64,000 nt of DNA from Chaetorhynchus papuensis (Eukaryota > Chordata > Aves > Passeriformes > Rhipiduridae), in NCBI GenBank assembly GCA_013396525.1, contig VWYX01000280.1, positions 254,226 through 318,225 on the forward strand, written 5' to 3'. Of this stretch, positions 1-12,300 are shown piece after piece (position 1 is the first letter of the stretch; each line of letters begins with the position of its first letter). The notes under the pieces were generated by a model, which was given only the letters and a program-made list of their open reading frames with translations, made no database searches and was not told the origin of the DNA. The position numbers and the translations under genes were made by a program.

Positions 1-3000
1 CAGATAAGCCTAGCAGCCAAGCTGCTGCCCCTTCTGGGAAAACACACTCTTAAAGGGCAAAAAGCCATCCAGCAGTGGAGACTGAGGAAGAAATACCTGG
101 GAACACTGAGGAGGGGGAGAAGAGAGAGGCAGAGGAAAAGATGCTCCAGGTGCTGCATCTCCCTGCAGCCCATGGAGAGAACAGTGGTAGAGCAAGTGGA
201 TACTTTCTGACAGAAAATGCAGATGGTAAAGAGCCCACACTGGTCTGAATATTTAGTAGTTGCAAAGAAGGCAAAAGCCAAAGAGTTTTGAAAAATTACG
301 CAAACAGTGTAGATTACAGGAATCATGACTGCCTTATGCATATTCCCGAACACCACTGTCCCACTGTAAGATGCCCTTGACACTTGTGGAACTTTTCCTG
401 ATGTTTACAGACACATGAAACTGGAATTCACTTCAGCATGAAACCTATACTGATAGTCAACCTCTCCATCAGCCTCTCCTTCAAGCAATAGAATGGATTT
501 CAGACAATTTTATTTACAGTTTTACTGAAAAATTTTTCTTATAGACAACCATCTTTCCTGGAGTTCATCAGTTTCTTATGGGGGGCTTCCCTGGGAATTC
601 TGGAATACCTGAAGGCCCAATAACTCATGCAGTGAACCTCGGAAGAAGGTGTCTACGATACTTCTGTGTTCCAGTCCATGTAGTCAGCCCACATACACCC
701 ACCCAGGGACAGATAAGGAGCTACAGAGAGCTTATGGGTCAGGATTAAAGGGAAAGCAGGGACAGGAGACATTACAGTGAGGGTGCGCCACAGACCACCC
801 GACCAGGAAGACCAAATGGAAAAAGCTCTCTCCAAACAGATAGGAGCACCCTCACATTCATGAGCCCTGCTGCTCACGGGGGCTTTCAGTCACCCTGGTA
901 TTTGTTGAAGGGACAACACAGCAGGGCACTAGCAGCCCAGAAGTTCCTGGAGTGCATGCATGAAAATTTTCTTCTCCAAGTGACAGAGGAGCTAACAAGG
1001 AGACATCCTAAGCTGAACCTTGATGTCACCACAAGGAGGGGCTGGTGAGGAACGTGAAGTGCAGTGACCATGAAATGGTGGAATGCAAGACCCTCACGGC
1101 TGTGAGCAAGCTCACTACCCTGTATTTCAGGAGAGCAGGCTTTGGCCTCTTCAAGGATCTGCTTGAGAGAGTGCCATGGGATAAAGCCCAGGAGGAAGGA
1201 AGGGCCCAAGAAAGCTGGGAGACATTCAAGGGTCACCTCCCTCCAAGCTTGACAGAGATGCATCCCAACAAAGAGGAAGTCATGCAGAAACACCAGGAAG
1301 CCTGTGTGAATGAACAAGTTGTTCCTGGACAAACTTAACACAAGAAGAAAGCCTACAGAGCATAGAAGCAGGAACAGGCAGCCTGTGAGGAATACAGATG
1401 AACTGTGCAAGTAGCTGGGGATAAGGCTAGGAAAGCTGAAGCCCTGATAGAATTAAATCCGGCTAGGGATGTCAAAAGCAATGAGAATAGTTTCTATGGG
1501 TACACTGATGATAAAAGGAAGACTAGGAAAAATGTGGACTCTCTCCAGATAGAAACAGGAATCTGGTTACCCAGGACATGAAGAAGGCTGAGGAACACAG
1601 TGGCAGTTTTGCCTCAGTCTTCAGCAGTGCCTGAGTTGCACAACTAGTGGAGGGTGTCCCTGCCCATGGCATATGATCTGTGTGAAAACTGCATGATGTA
1701 CACTGAACTACATGACAACACGTAACTTGTAAGTCTTAATGAAAACAAAGAGAACCACAACATGAAATAAAAAATAAATAAATCAGCTGTCCTGGATACA
1801 GACTGAAAACTACATGACCATAAATATTTGTAGGAATGGAAGGGAAAATATTTACATCCTTCCGTCATTATCAGTTGCTCAGTTTTATTTAATAATCAGG
1901 CTTAGCTTCACAAAACTAAATAAGGCAGTAATCACCATGAGATGATCTTTGCACCAGAAGGTCAAGTAAACATTGCAAAGAATATAATTCAAACAGTCAC
2001 AGTGTTATTGAAGGGGACTTGAGTTCATGCTTTCGGACATATTTATCAAACTTTATGAAAAGAAGACAGACAAACATATTTAAATATCACTGTTTCTTCA
2101 GTTCTTACAGGAATGCAGATATGGTGTTTATATACAAAATGAACTCTATGTATTTTATATCATATTTCAATACAACGATAATGAGATTTTGGGACCGCTG
2201 AACAGAATAAACAAAATACATCAAACACTGACCTAAATACCTAACAGTATGTCCTTAAACTAGACTATCTACCCACAAGTAAGGAATATATTCCCAAAGA
2301 CCCTGTCAAGCATTAGAGGAAGCTGCAAGCTCTGAATTTAGTAACTTTTCAAAACTTCCTGAATAGGCAAACTGTAGATGGAGAGATCAACCTTTTCACA
2401 CAGCCTACATTTCACTTTAAAATTACTGTTCCATTTAAGGGGAGCAGCAGATCACTCTTGTCCTAGTAAAGCTATGCAGCCAGATGAACATTGAGACACA
2501 ACTGATTTAGCCAATGCTTTTTCCACACAGAATATATTAAGGCAATATTATTTAATCATCTTACCTTGATATTTACAGAAAATTTAGGCCTGGATGAGAC
2601 TTGTTCAAAATTCAGCTGCTAACACAAGATGCTCATCCAGCAAACCATTAAAGAGCAGACTGGATTTATCAGAAATAGTTTCAGACATACTTTTAATCTG
2701 TCTTGAAACTGGGAATGGATTTATCGACTGCCTGCGGTCTCTTCTAGGACATTTTATATCATAACAGACTATATATTTCATCAGTTTGTAATAAGAGGAG
2801 GGTTTTGATTTTTTGAATACTTGTTTAGTACTGAATTATTACTTTATCTCTTTTGAACTTCCATGACTTTCATAAAAAGGGCTGCCAGATTAGGCAGTAA
2901 ACCATTATTTACTAATAAAAATAATAAAGTTTTTTGGAAGAGTACCATCAAATAACTGTACATTAGATTTACCAATTTATTTCTTTTCCAGACTGAATTA

Positions 3001-3209
3001 AACTCTTTTAATGCAAGTAAAGATGGGAAGAATTAGTCTAGGTGAAATCAAAATCTTGTCAAAACCAGTTTAAAAACTAAAGCACATAAAGATTGTGAAA
3101 ATTAGAAGCTCTTATCAAAAGACTTCACAATTCTGGAATTGCTATGAAATAAAAAGTAGAGATAACTAGTGTAATGACCAAGGTGATACAAACAAATATT
3201 TCATCTTAC
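1..3209. other. PGM5 intron 6 (5' part)
   Basis: No coding exon is seen here. A degenerate plus-strand CR1 fragment occupies roughly 700-1635. The remainder is AT-rich unique-looking sequence without recognisable structure. The open frames on the minus strand around 886-1410 are antisense shadows of the CR1. Confidence 0.7.
700..1635 (+). mobile_element. CR1 LINE fragment, endonuclease/linker region, degenerate
   Basis: Translated pieces in shifting frames match the CR1 ORF2 region between the endonuclease and reverse transcriptase: a segment like RPPDQEDQ near 795, FLECMHENFLLQVTEE near 940, CSDHEMVE near 1060, LYFRRAGFGLFKDLLERVPW near 1120, and a terminal SVFSS-like stretch near 1615. Frameshifts and stops are frequent. 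It lacks both the reverse transcriptase and the CR1 3' end, so it was cut down after insertion. The 5' limit is approximate. Confidence 0.8.
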
Positions 3210-3364
3210 TTGTCCAGAGCTGTGCTGGTAGGCATGCTTCTGCCAAATCCTCGGACACCCATCTGACAAAAGTACGGAATGCAAGACAGATTGGCAGCAA
3301 TTATAGCCAGTGAATCTGATGCATTAACAAAGAAACCGTTTTGGCCAAGGATCATGTAGCGGTC
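3210..3364 (-). CDS. PGM5: PGM5 coding exon 6 (residues 297-348)
   Basis: The exon is 155 nt between a CTGCAG acceptor and a GTAAGA donor, phase 0 in and phase 2 out. It encodes DRYMILGQNGFFVNASDSLA, then the segment with CIPYFCQMGVRGFGRSMPTS and ALD. The split codon begins AA, implying Lys where human PGM5 has Arg. It is the last PGM5 exon in the window; exons 7 onward must lie to the left. Confidence 0.95.
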
Positions 3365-6300
3365 CTGCAGGAGAAAAGAAATTTAAAACAGCATCCTAAA
3401 TTTCATGTGTTGAGGACACTTAATTTCTTTTCCTAGATCCACCAGAGGTAGAGAAAAAAGGACAGGCTTTGGGTTACTCACATCCCTCTTTGGGCAGAAA
3501 AATTTACTGGCATCATACTGGCAGGTTTATAATCTCACTATCACACCATCACTCCCTCCTGCCTTACAAATTGAAGCTCCAGATCAGTTTCTAGCTTCTG
3601 CCTCCTACATGTCACTTCAGTAGCTCTGTTTCTGCCAAGAGAATGCTTGTGTAGGAGAATCTTTTTGCCAATGACACGCACTACTATGGGAGTAGGAGAG
3701 TGTTTTGTGTTTACTGAGAACAGAAAACAGCTTTTGTTTTTCAGAACCTTTTCATCCTTCTCCCACCTTGCCAGGGGAGAAAGTTGCTTCTGTAATACAT
3801 TGCTTTTTATAATGCTGATAATACGACATTAAAAAATTAAAACAAACAGATTATGATTCAGTCCTTTGTTTAGCTAAAAAGCTAAACATTAATTTATGAT
3901 GCTAACAAAAAAGGACTTAACATTGTTACTGTTTGCTTTGACAAGTCTCTATTATCTATATGCTGGTCTGTTCCTAACCAGGGAAAAAAAGTGTTACACC
4001 ACCAGCACAAGACAAAACCAGCCTGTTATTTAAATAATTCTCATTCTGCCTTCATATCCTGCTTGATTTGCAGTCATCTGCAGAGACAAATTATAACATA
4101 TGTGTCTGATTTATGGGTTGCAAATGTTACCATCTGTACCTGAAAGTAATACCACTTTCAGCTTCAATGGGTTACTGAAAAGCAAATAAATTATACTTAC
4201 ATGTCCCATATCTGACCCCAGACAAAACAACAACTATGGTGGAACCTCAAGCCAGATCTAAATACTTACTCCATCAGCATCAAAAGCAGCTCCAAATCCA
4301 TACTCGCCACCTCTCATAGCCTCCAGCAAGGCAGTTGCATATGTTAAATTTGGATCAGGAGGCTGTCCACCAAAATCCTCCAGAGGAATACAGTTAATGG
4401 CAGAATTTGCAGGAGCTCCCAATTCATCACACAAGATTCTTCTCACATAGGGTCCCATAACTGTGAAAACAGAAATCTGCTATGCAGTCACAAAAGCGTA
4501 TGCTTGACATTCAAATTTTTCACAGCACTGCGGACATTTGATACAAAACATACTTTCAGCAATTCTATACATCTGTCCTTGAAGCAAACCCCAAACTATT
4601 ATTTCAGAGAAGTATGTGATTGTCCTCACAGAAAATAATTAATCAGCATGAAAATAATCAATTCATTATGAAAGTCACAGTTCCCTACTACTGGAAGTGA
4701 AAAAGTAATCACTGAATGGTGAAAGATGCAGGGATTTTTTACCCATTATTAAATAAAGAAATTATCATACACATCAAGGAGTTTTTCTCATAAATAAACA
4801 GAATAAGTAGAATAAAAATAAAACACTATTCTATGTGTCTAAATAACACATAATAGCAAGGAAAGTAAACAGTAGGGGGATGCAAATACACCTACCTTAA
4901 CACTCCAATTCATGTGAAAATTGCAATAGATTTGTCCACCAAAGCATTTTACTACATTTTACTTGCTGCCATGCAGAGAATAAATTAAAACTTTCTCAAA
5001 ACTAACTCCAAAATACTTCTTTAATTTTGTTAAAGATATGACCAACGAAGACCCCATGCTGTTACATACCACAATTACTACATGCATTTGGTGACTAAAC
5101 GGTCACTACCTGAGCACTCTGTATCCCTGGTGCAAGTGTGAATGGGTCACTCAGAGGTAAAAAATGCATGAGTGACTGCTCTTTCAGCTACCTTATCCCC
5201 AAATCTTGCTAAGTGGAGCAGCTGTGACCTGAGATAAAACTATGTGAGAGAAACTTCTTTTCATGAAAATGTAGATGTTAACTCTGTAAAATATAATACC
5301 ATGATCCAGGTTCTTTTGTAAAGTGGACTCCTGTCAAATTACACTTCTTTTCTGCCAATGTTAAGCTCCCAATGTGTACAGGCATAAAAATATATTCCAG
5401 AGGTGCAGAGCTAAAATAAATTTCAGAAGACAGTGTGTCAACATATACACGTGGTCCTTTGTAATGTCACCATATTGTGGCTACTGGCTCACTTTTGGCT
5501 AATGTGTCTCATCCAGACAGTCTTTTGATCAGATGCCATCAAGAGAACGGCAAACCCCAACAATTTTTGATAGACTGCTCTAATGGTTATTCACTGTTAT
5601 GCATAAACATGTGAACGACATTTCAATCTGAATTTGCCTGGACCCATCTTCTCTCTCTGTTGATTCTTTTTGGCAATTTTCAGAAGAGAACACTGAAAAA
5701 TATTTTTTCTGCAGAAAAAAAACCCCAAGAAAGTACCTTCTTTATTGTACAAAGAAGTATTTGTGTATACACTTAATCTACATGTACTTTAAATTATAGT
5801 ACAGATATCTCTCCACCAAAAAGCAAGGTCATAAAGCCAATTCTCTATCACCTTGTAAATACAGTAAACAAACACAGTCCTTTAAAACGTTTGTGATGCA
5901 TCAGCTTTTCTAACCCTAAGACAGACTATGCATCTTTCTGACAACATGCAAAAATTCTTAACAGTCAGTAACAGACGTGGACATTAGAGCTTTATAAGGC
6001 ACTTCAGTAACATTCTCTACTGTACGGTACATGACAAGAGGCAGTGCCTTCCTCACTGCTCCCTCTGCACTGCTCAGGGACACCATCTGCCCTTTGGACA
6101 CAGCCTGGCAAAACTGGGTGTTCACACTCATTGGATGCAGACTATAATCCTTGGCCACAGTGAACTGTGTGTTCACACTGACTGTGAACTCACTATGCTA
6201 TTTTGAACAGTGACTATCACACTGTACTAGATAAAATGCTTTACAGAAGTTTTCTAAGTCTATCCAGCTCCTTTTATGGGTCTGTTTTTGTAAACCCATT

Positions 6301-9300
6301 AAAGAATTAAACCTGGTTTGCTTGATAGAATTTGTTTTCCGTAAGAAAATGTTGAACAGTCTTACTTACACTCCTATCCTTCAACTCATTATCTGCAGAA
6401 ATCTTTATTTTTATTTTCATAATGTAGCCTAAAATAGATCTCATCCTGGTCTGTGCTTCCCCAAGTGACACAGCTTATATTTTTTTTAGTATCAGCACAC
6501 CACTGATCCCCTTGCTGTCTTCTGTGACATTTTCAACTTGTCCACAGCACACTGAACTTTGTTCAGTTTTAACATTAGTGAGACAGAGGTCTCAGCTAAC
6601 TCCTTAATTTCTTTATTCAGACTTAACTACTTTTATACCACTTAGAATTTCCTCTTAGTAGAGACTGCCTTGTAACCTCCTCAGTCACTGGACATTGCAA
6701 TATACTTCAGGATCCTGTCATGGCAAGATTAACTCATCCTGCTTGCTTCCAAATGCAAAAAGAAAACTTTTATTGGACACATATGCCTCTACTTATTTAT
6801 CAAGATAAACCTCTTTGCCTAGTAAGGCGTCCAACCCATTGCCTTTGTTGGTAGTATAAGGTTCAAATCTTCTTAATACTCTTAACTTTTATTACATAAA
6901 AGTCTGATATTTATATGCTGTACTGTTATTCAGAAACCATTGCAGTGTACAACTTTTGTTGGGAAGTTATTTCAGTGTACCTACAATTCTGTCCCAATAG
7001 CACTTAAGTTCATACCTCCATTCATGGCATCAATCCTTATTTTAATCTGATTGGGTCCAGTCAGCAAATTTCTGATGGCATTGAAGTCAAAAATAGTTCG
7101 AAGGAGATTGAGGTAGATTTCCACAGAATCCACAATTTCCACTAGAAAAATCACACAGAAAAAAAGTGACTACAGCTCACAAAAGCTAAGTTATTTCTTC
7201 CAGCTCTCTTCCACACAACTCAACTAAAGTCAGAGTATACAACCCCTGTATTTCACAGCTTTGTTTTGAAATCCAGAGGAAAAGTCAAAGGCTCCCACTG
7301 CCTTCAGTGTGGCTACCATCAAGCTTTGAGCCTTGAAAAGATCCAGTTTTGCCTGCTAAAAGACTGCAGAGATAATGTAAGTTGACAGTTCCTATTTCAC
7401 TGAAGACATCAATAAGCATACATTACATCAAAGTAAACTCTTCATAGCTCATTCACTAAACCACTGGAAAACTTTGCAAGCTAAATAGGTTTATTCTCAG
7501 AGGAGGAAGATGCCCATGATGAGTTGACAAGAGAGGTTCTACTCTTCTGACAGCAGTATCTCTCTGTATCACTCCTTCAAGAAAGACATACAGCCTATTC
7601 TCCTAAATTCTGGCACCAGGAATACCTGTGTTCAGTTTGTTGCAGATGGACAACAAACTATACTTTTGCATTGTGTATCTCACTGATCCAGGAAAGTAAG
7701 GCTCAGAGACAACATCTGTTCTTTTGCTAAGGTCTTGACAACTTGAAATTTAAATTCATAAAACCAGAGCACTACAATTTTTCTAGTTCTTTTTGATGTA
7801 AAACACTAAACAAAAATGAATTAATGAAAATAAGTCTGTCATAATGAAAGTNNNNNNNNNNNNNNNNNNNNNNNNNNNNNNNNNNNAATGTCTTTTCATC
7901 TGGTTACATGAGTATCTTGAAATATTTTACTTATAAGTTAAATTATTACTTCGAATCTCATCCAATTTTGCTCAGAAACACTGACCTCACACTAATGCTC
8001 TTCTTTAGAGTAACATGGAAATGACACAGACATTTTTTGAGCCTGAGAAAAACACTCAGAATAGATTGTGACAATATGCTTGAAGAAACAAAAAATGGTT
8101 CTCAAGGCTGAAAAACAATCTAAAACTTATTTGAAAAAGAGCCAATTCTACAGTTTATACTGCAAGTCTCAGACATTCACTAAGGTTATAGTATTTCATC
8201 TCTTCTATGCCCTGCTGCTAATAGCACTTTATTAGGCCCTAAGCTTTACATATATGAACAAATGTGGCAACTATAGTGGAGCTCCTCGCACATGTGAAGA
8301 TAAAGCACATGTAAGATTAAAGCTGAAAAATTATTTTAACTCCTGCCAAACCCAACCTCAGGTGTTTCAGCACCTCTGTAGCCTGATTCACAGGAGTTAG
8401 CTCATACAACAAGACAAAACAGAAGTTTTAAATACATCAGATAGTATCTTAAATTACTTTTTAAATTATTTTCATTCTTTCTGCACTTTCTATCTGCATT
8501 CAAATCCGTGCAAACTGTATTTATTCATGCACTTCTAAGCCAATTACATTCTTCAGTATGGTCCCCTGGTAGCTCTGCTGTCTCAGGTTGATGTATTCTT
8601 GGGAGACATGATTAGGAAATTATTTTTTTATACAGAAAAGTTGCAACTATATGTATGCACTTTTATACATCTGTAGGGGGGAGTAGAAAATTTCATTTAG
8701 AAAATTACTATGTGGAGAGATTAACAAGTTTAAAAAGCAAAATTTAATACTGTAGCAATTCTATGATTCCAGAGTGGTGCTGGAGTTGAATTCTCTTTGC
8801 TTTTTGTTTGCCGAAAAAAGCCAAACATGTTCTTTGCAATAAAATAAAATACCCCAGCGAAACCAAAATTTAAGGACTTTTTTTAATGAAAAACTTTATT
8901 TCTCAAAATGTACATTGTCTTGAAAGGTGAAGTTTGGGTGAAAAACAAAACGTCTTTAATTTTAGGGCATCAGAAATGTGGAAAAGTTCTTGAGGTGACA
9001 ATAGTGTCTTACAGTATTTGAAATATATGAAATATACATGAAATTTTAAGTGTCAGGACCCCTTAATTTGTTTTTGACTCCTTCAAGAAAACAGCTATGT
9101 TAGATAATTTTAAATCAGTTGTAAGCATAAAAGTATGCACATGCTTAAAATTAAATACGTGCTTAAGCAATCCCTTTACATTTGGAGACACTGGATGTAC
9201 AAATCCCACAACTATTCAGAAAAGTGTGAGCAAAGAATGAATAAACTGAGAGTTTCACTTACTCTTTTGTCAATTAGATTTCAATAAGCAAACATTCCTA

Positions 9301-12300
9301 ATCCAAAAAGGTTTGTGTTTGGTGTTTAACTACTAGAAGCATAAGAACATAAATTTGGCAAAGATACTTGGCTGAAAGATGAGGCCTGATGCACTTAGAA
9401 GTCTGTAACTCAGACTCCTTAAGTGCAAAACAAACATAACACCTATAAATGCACACAGCATTGGACAAAAGCAAAAGGAGTTGGAAACGTTGGTGCAATT
9501 AGAAAGCTATGATCTAATTGCTATCACAGAAGCATGGTGGGATGAGGTACATGACTGGAGCACTGCAGTGGAGGGGCCACAAGCTTTTCAGAAGAGACAG
9601 GCTGGGGAGGAGGGGTGGGGGTGATGTGCTCAGTGTTAAGGAAAGGTCAGATTGTGAGGAGCTGCCTCTGAGAAACAGCCACGAACAGACTGAGACCCTG
9701 TGGGTGAAAACCAAGATGCAGACCAACAAAAGACAATTCATGGTTGCGGTGTACTACAGGACACCTGACATGAGGAGTCTCTTGATAACACCTTTAGCTT
9801 TATTAAAGTAAAAAACAAACCCTACCTCCATTGGCAACCTCAAACTTCACTGCAATCTCTCCTCCAGATTTCCTGGGACTGTGGCAAGCTGATAAGAGTA
9901 ATTCCAGCAGCTGCTTTGATCTTTCAGATGATAAATGACAGACCAATGTCATCTACCTAGCCTACTTTAAGGTCTTTGACACTGTTCCACATGGTATCTT
10001 ATCTCTGAACCAGAGAGACATGGATTTGATGGATGGAGTATTAAATGGATAAAGAATTGGCTGGATGGACACAGCCAGAGTGTTATGGTCAACAGCTCTA
10101 TGTCCAGGTGGAGGCCAGTAAGGAGTGGGTTCCCTCAGGGCTGTCTGGGGATTGGTGCTCTTCAATATCTTCATCAATGACATCAACAGTGACATCGAGT
10201 GCACCCTCAGCAGGTTTGCAGATGACACGAAGCTGAGCAGTGCAGCTGACACAACAGAAGGAAGGGATGCCACCCAGAGGGACCCGGACAAGTTTGAGAA
10301 ATGGGTCCATGAGAATCTCATGAGACTCAAAAATTCCAAGCACTAAGTGCTGCCCCAGGGTCAGGGAAGTCCCAGAAATGAGTACAGACTCAGAGAAGAA
10401 CTCACTGGGAGCAGAGCAGCCCTGTGGAGAGGGACTTGGGGGTTCTTGGGGATGAAAAGCTGGACATGACCCAGCAGTGTGTGCTCACGGCCCAGAAAGC
10501 CAATCGTGTCCTGGGCTGCATCGTAAGGGGGTGGCCAGCAGAGAAAGGGAGGGGATTCTGCCCCTCTGCTCTGCTCTGGTGAGATCTCACCTGCAGTGCT
10601 GCATCCAGCTCTGGGGTTCTCAGCACCAGAAAGACAGGACAAAGATGATCAGAGGGATGGAGAACCTCTCCTATGATGACAGGCTGAAAGAGCTGGGGTT
10701 GTTCAGCATAGAGAAGAGAAGGCTCTGAAGAAACCCTACAGCTGCCTTCAAGTACCTAAAGGGAACCTTATACAAAGAATTTCAAAACAGGCAAATAGAG
10801 TTAGGACAAGGGGAAAGGGTTTTAAACTGAAGGAGAAGAGATTTAGATTAGATTTAAGGAGGAAATTCTCTAATGTGAGGGTGGTGAGGCACAGGAACAG
10901 GTTGCCCAGAGAAGCTGTGGATGCCCCATCCCTGGAAGTGTTCAAGGCCATGCTGGATGGAACTCTGAGCAACCTGGTCTAATGAAAGGTCTCCCTGCCC
11001 ACGACAGCAGGGTTGGAACAAGATGATCCTTAAGGTACCTTCCACCACAAACCATTCCATGACTCTATACTGCCTTTTATTTTGATAACTTCTAGTAAGG
11101 CATCTTAAAGAGCTGAAGTTCTGCTCATATAATTACCCATTATAATTCTGCCATGATACTAATATTTAGACTCAATGGATTTTGCATGCACAAAAGCATA
11201 CACTGATACCTCGGAAAGGTTTGAATTTGTTCTCCAGATCAAATTCTTGTCTTCCTAGGCGTGATAAATCAACTCTGAGATCTGGACAAATTGCATATTC
11301 CTCCAAGGTTTTGCTAATTTGATAGATTTTTTCTGAAACCATGTCTGGAGCAGGTCCTATAAGAGAAAATAATGTGGAAGGTCATTTCTTTTAAATGAAG
11401 ATTTCCTATTTTAAAAGTGAGTGCTACAGCAAACATTTTTCTGAATATATTTGAGTTACTATGGACTAAATAAAAACAAAGTACTATAGTAAATAAGGTC
11501 TGTTCTTTCACAACCCAGGTTTAAAACATTTTTCAAAAAAATAAAACATGGAAATACACTGCATTACTCACAACATTTTTATTCACATAGAGTATTTAAA
11601 TCAATTATTATCCAGGGGCAGGGAGGATGAGGTAACCACAGTCACATTTGTTTGGGTTTATTGGTCTATTGGTCACAGACTGCCTTTTTTCACTCTGCAT
11701 GGAATATCAACATAGCTATTAAAGGAAAGCCTGTTCTTCAGCAGCAGGTTCTGGTGGTTCATAGGACTTTCTGCAAATGCACATCTGTGAAGATCAGAGA
11801 GTTTGGTGTTTCCCATTATTTCATTAGAAAAAAGCACCATTTTTAGAAGTCTTACCAGTTTGACAATGGTACTGTATTGCAGTTTCCCTCCACTACCTGA
11901 ATGACATTTATCTTTGTTGGAATTCAATTGCTGAACAATTAACGATTGGATCAGTTATGTCATTCAGAAACAGAAAACACATCTTACTTGTGAATTCCTT
12001 TCATTGCCAAAGCTTGAAAAATGGCTTTATTTTCACAGATTTACTGTAAACCAAATAAAAGTTGAAGGCTTGATTCAAAAATTAATAGATGAACTTTGCC
12101 ATATGCAGCGCAAAGGTTGAGTCTGAGTTGTAATTGAGTATGAACTGCAACAAAAGTCCTTTCTGGCTTATGTGACTCTTCACAGCTTATATTAAAGCTA
12201 TACTTTCACTCTAAAAATTATTTTATTCCCTTTTACATGTTCTTTCTCCTAATCCAAAGTGTCTTTGAAGGCGTTTTCAGTGTAAACTTCCCATTCCTCC

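Larger units (their letters stand above)
7142..11209. other. PGM5 intron 3, with gap, CR1 pieces and exon-2 relic
   Basis: Contains an assembly gap of 35 N (7852-7886), AT-rich unique DNA up to about 9420, then a rearranged CR1 block (9425-11068) that encloses a relic of PGM5 exon 2. Confidence 0.8.

Noticed and set aside
886..1410. 174-codon minus-strand frame
   Set aside because: It is the antisense shadow of the degenerate plus-strand CR1 fragment.
10361..11060. Minus-strand frames over 10361-11060
   Set aside because: Reverse-strand shadows of the CR1 C-terminal region.
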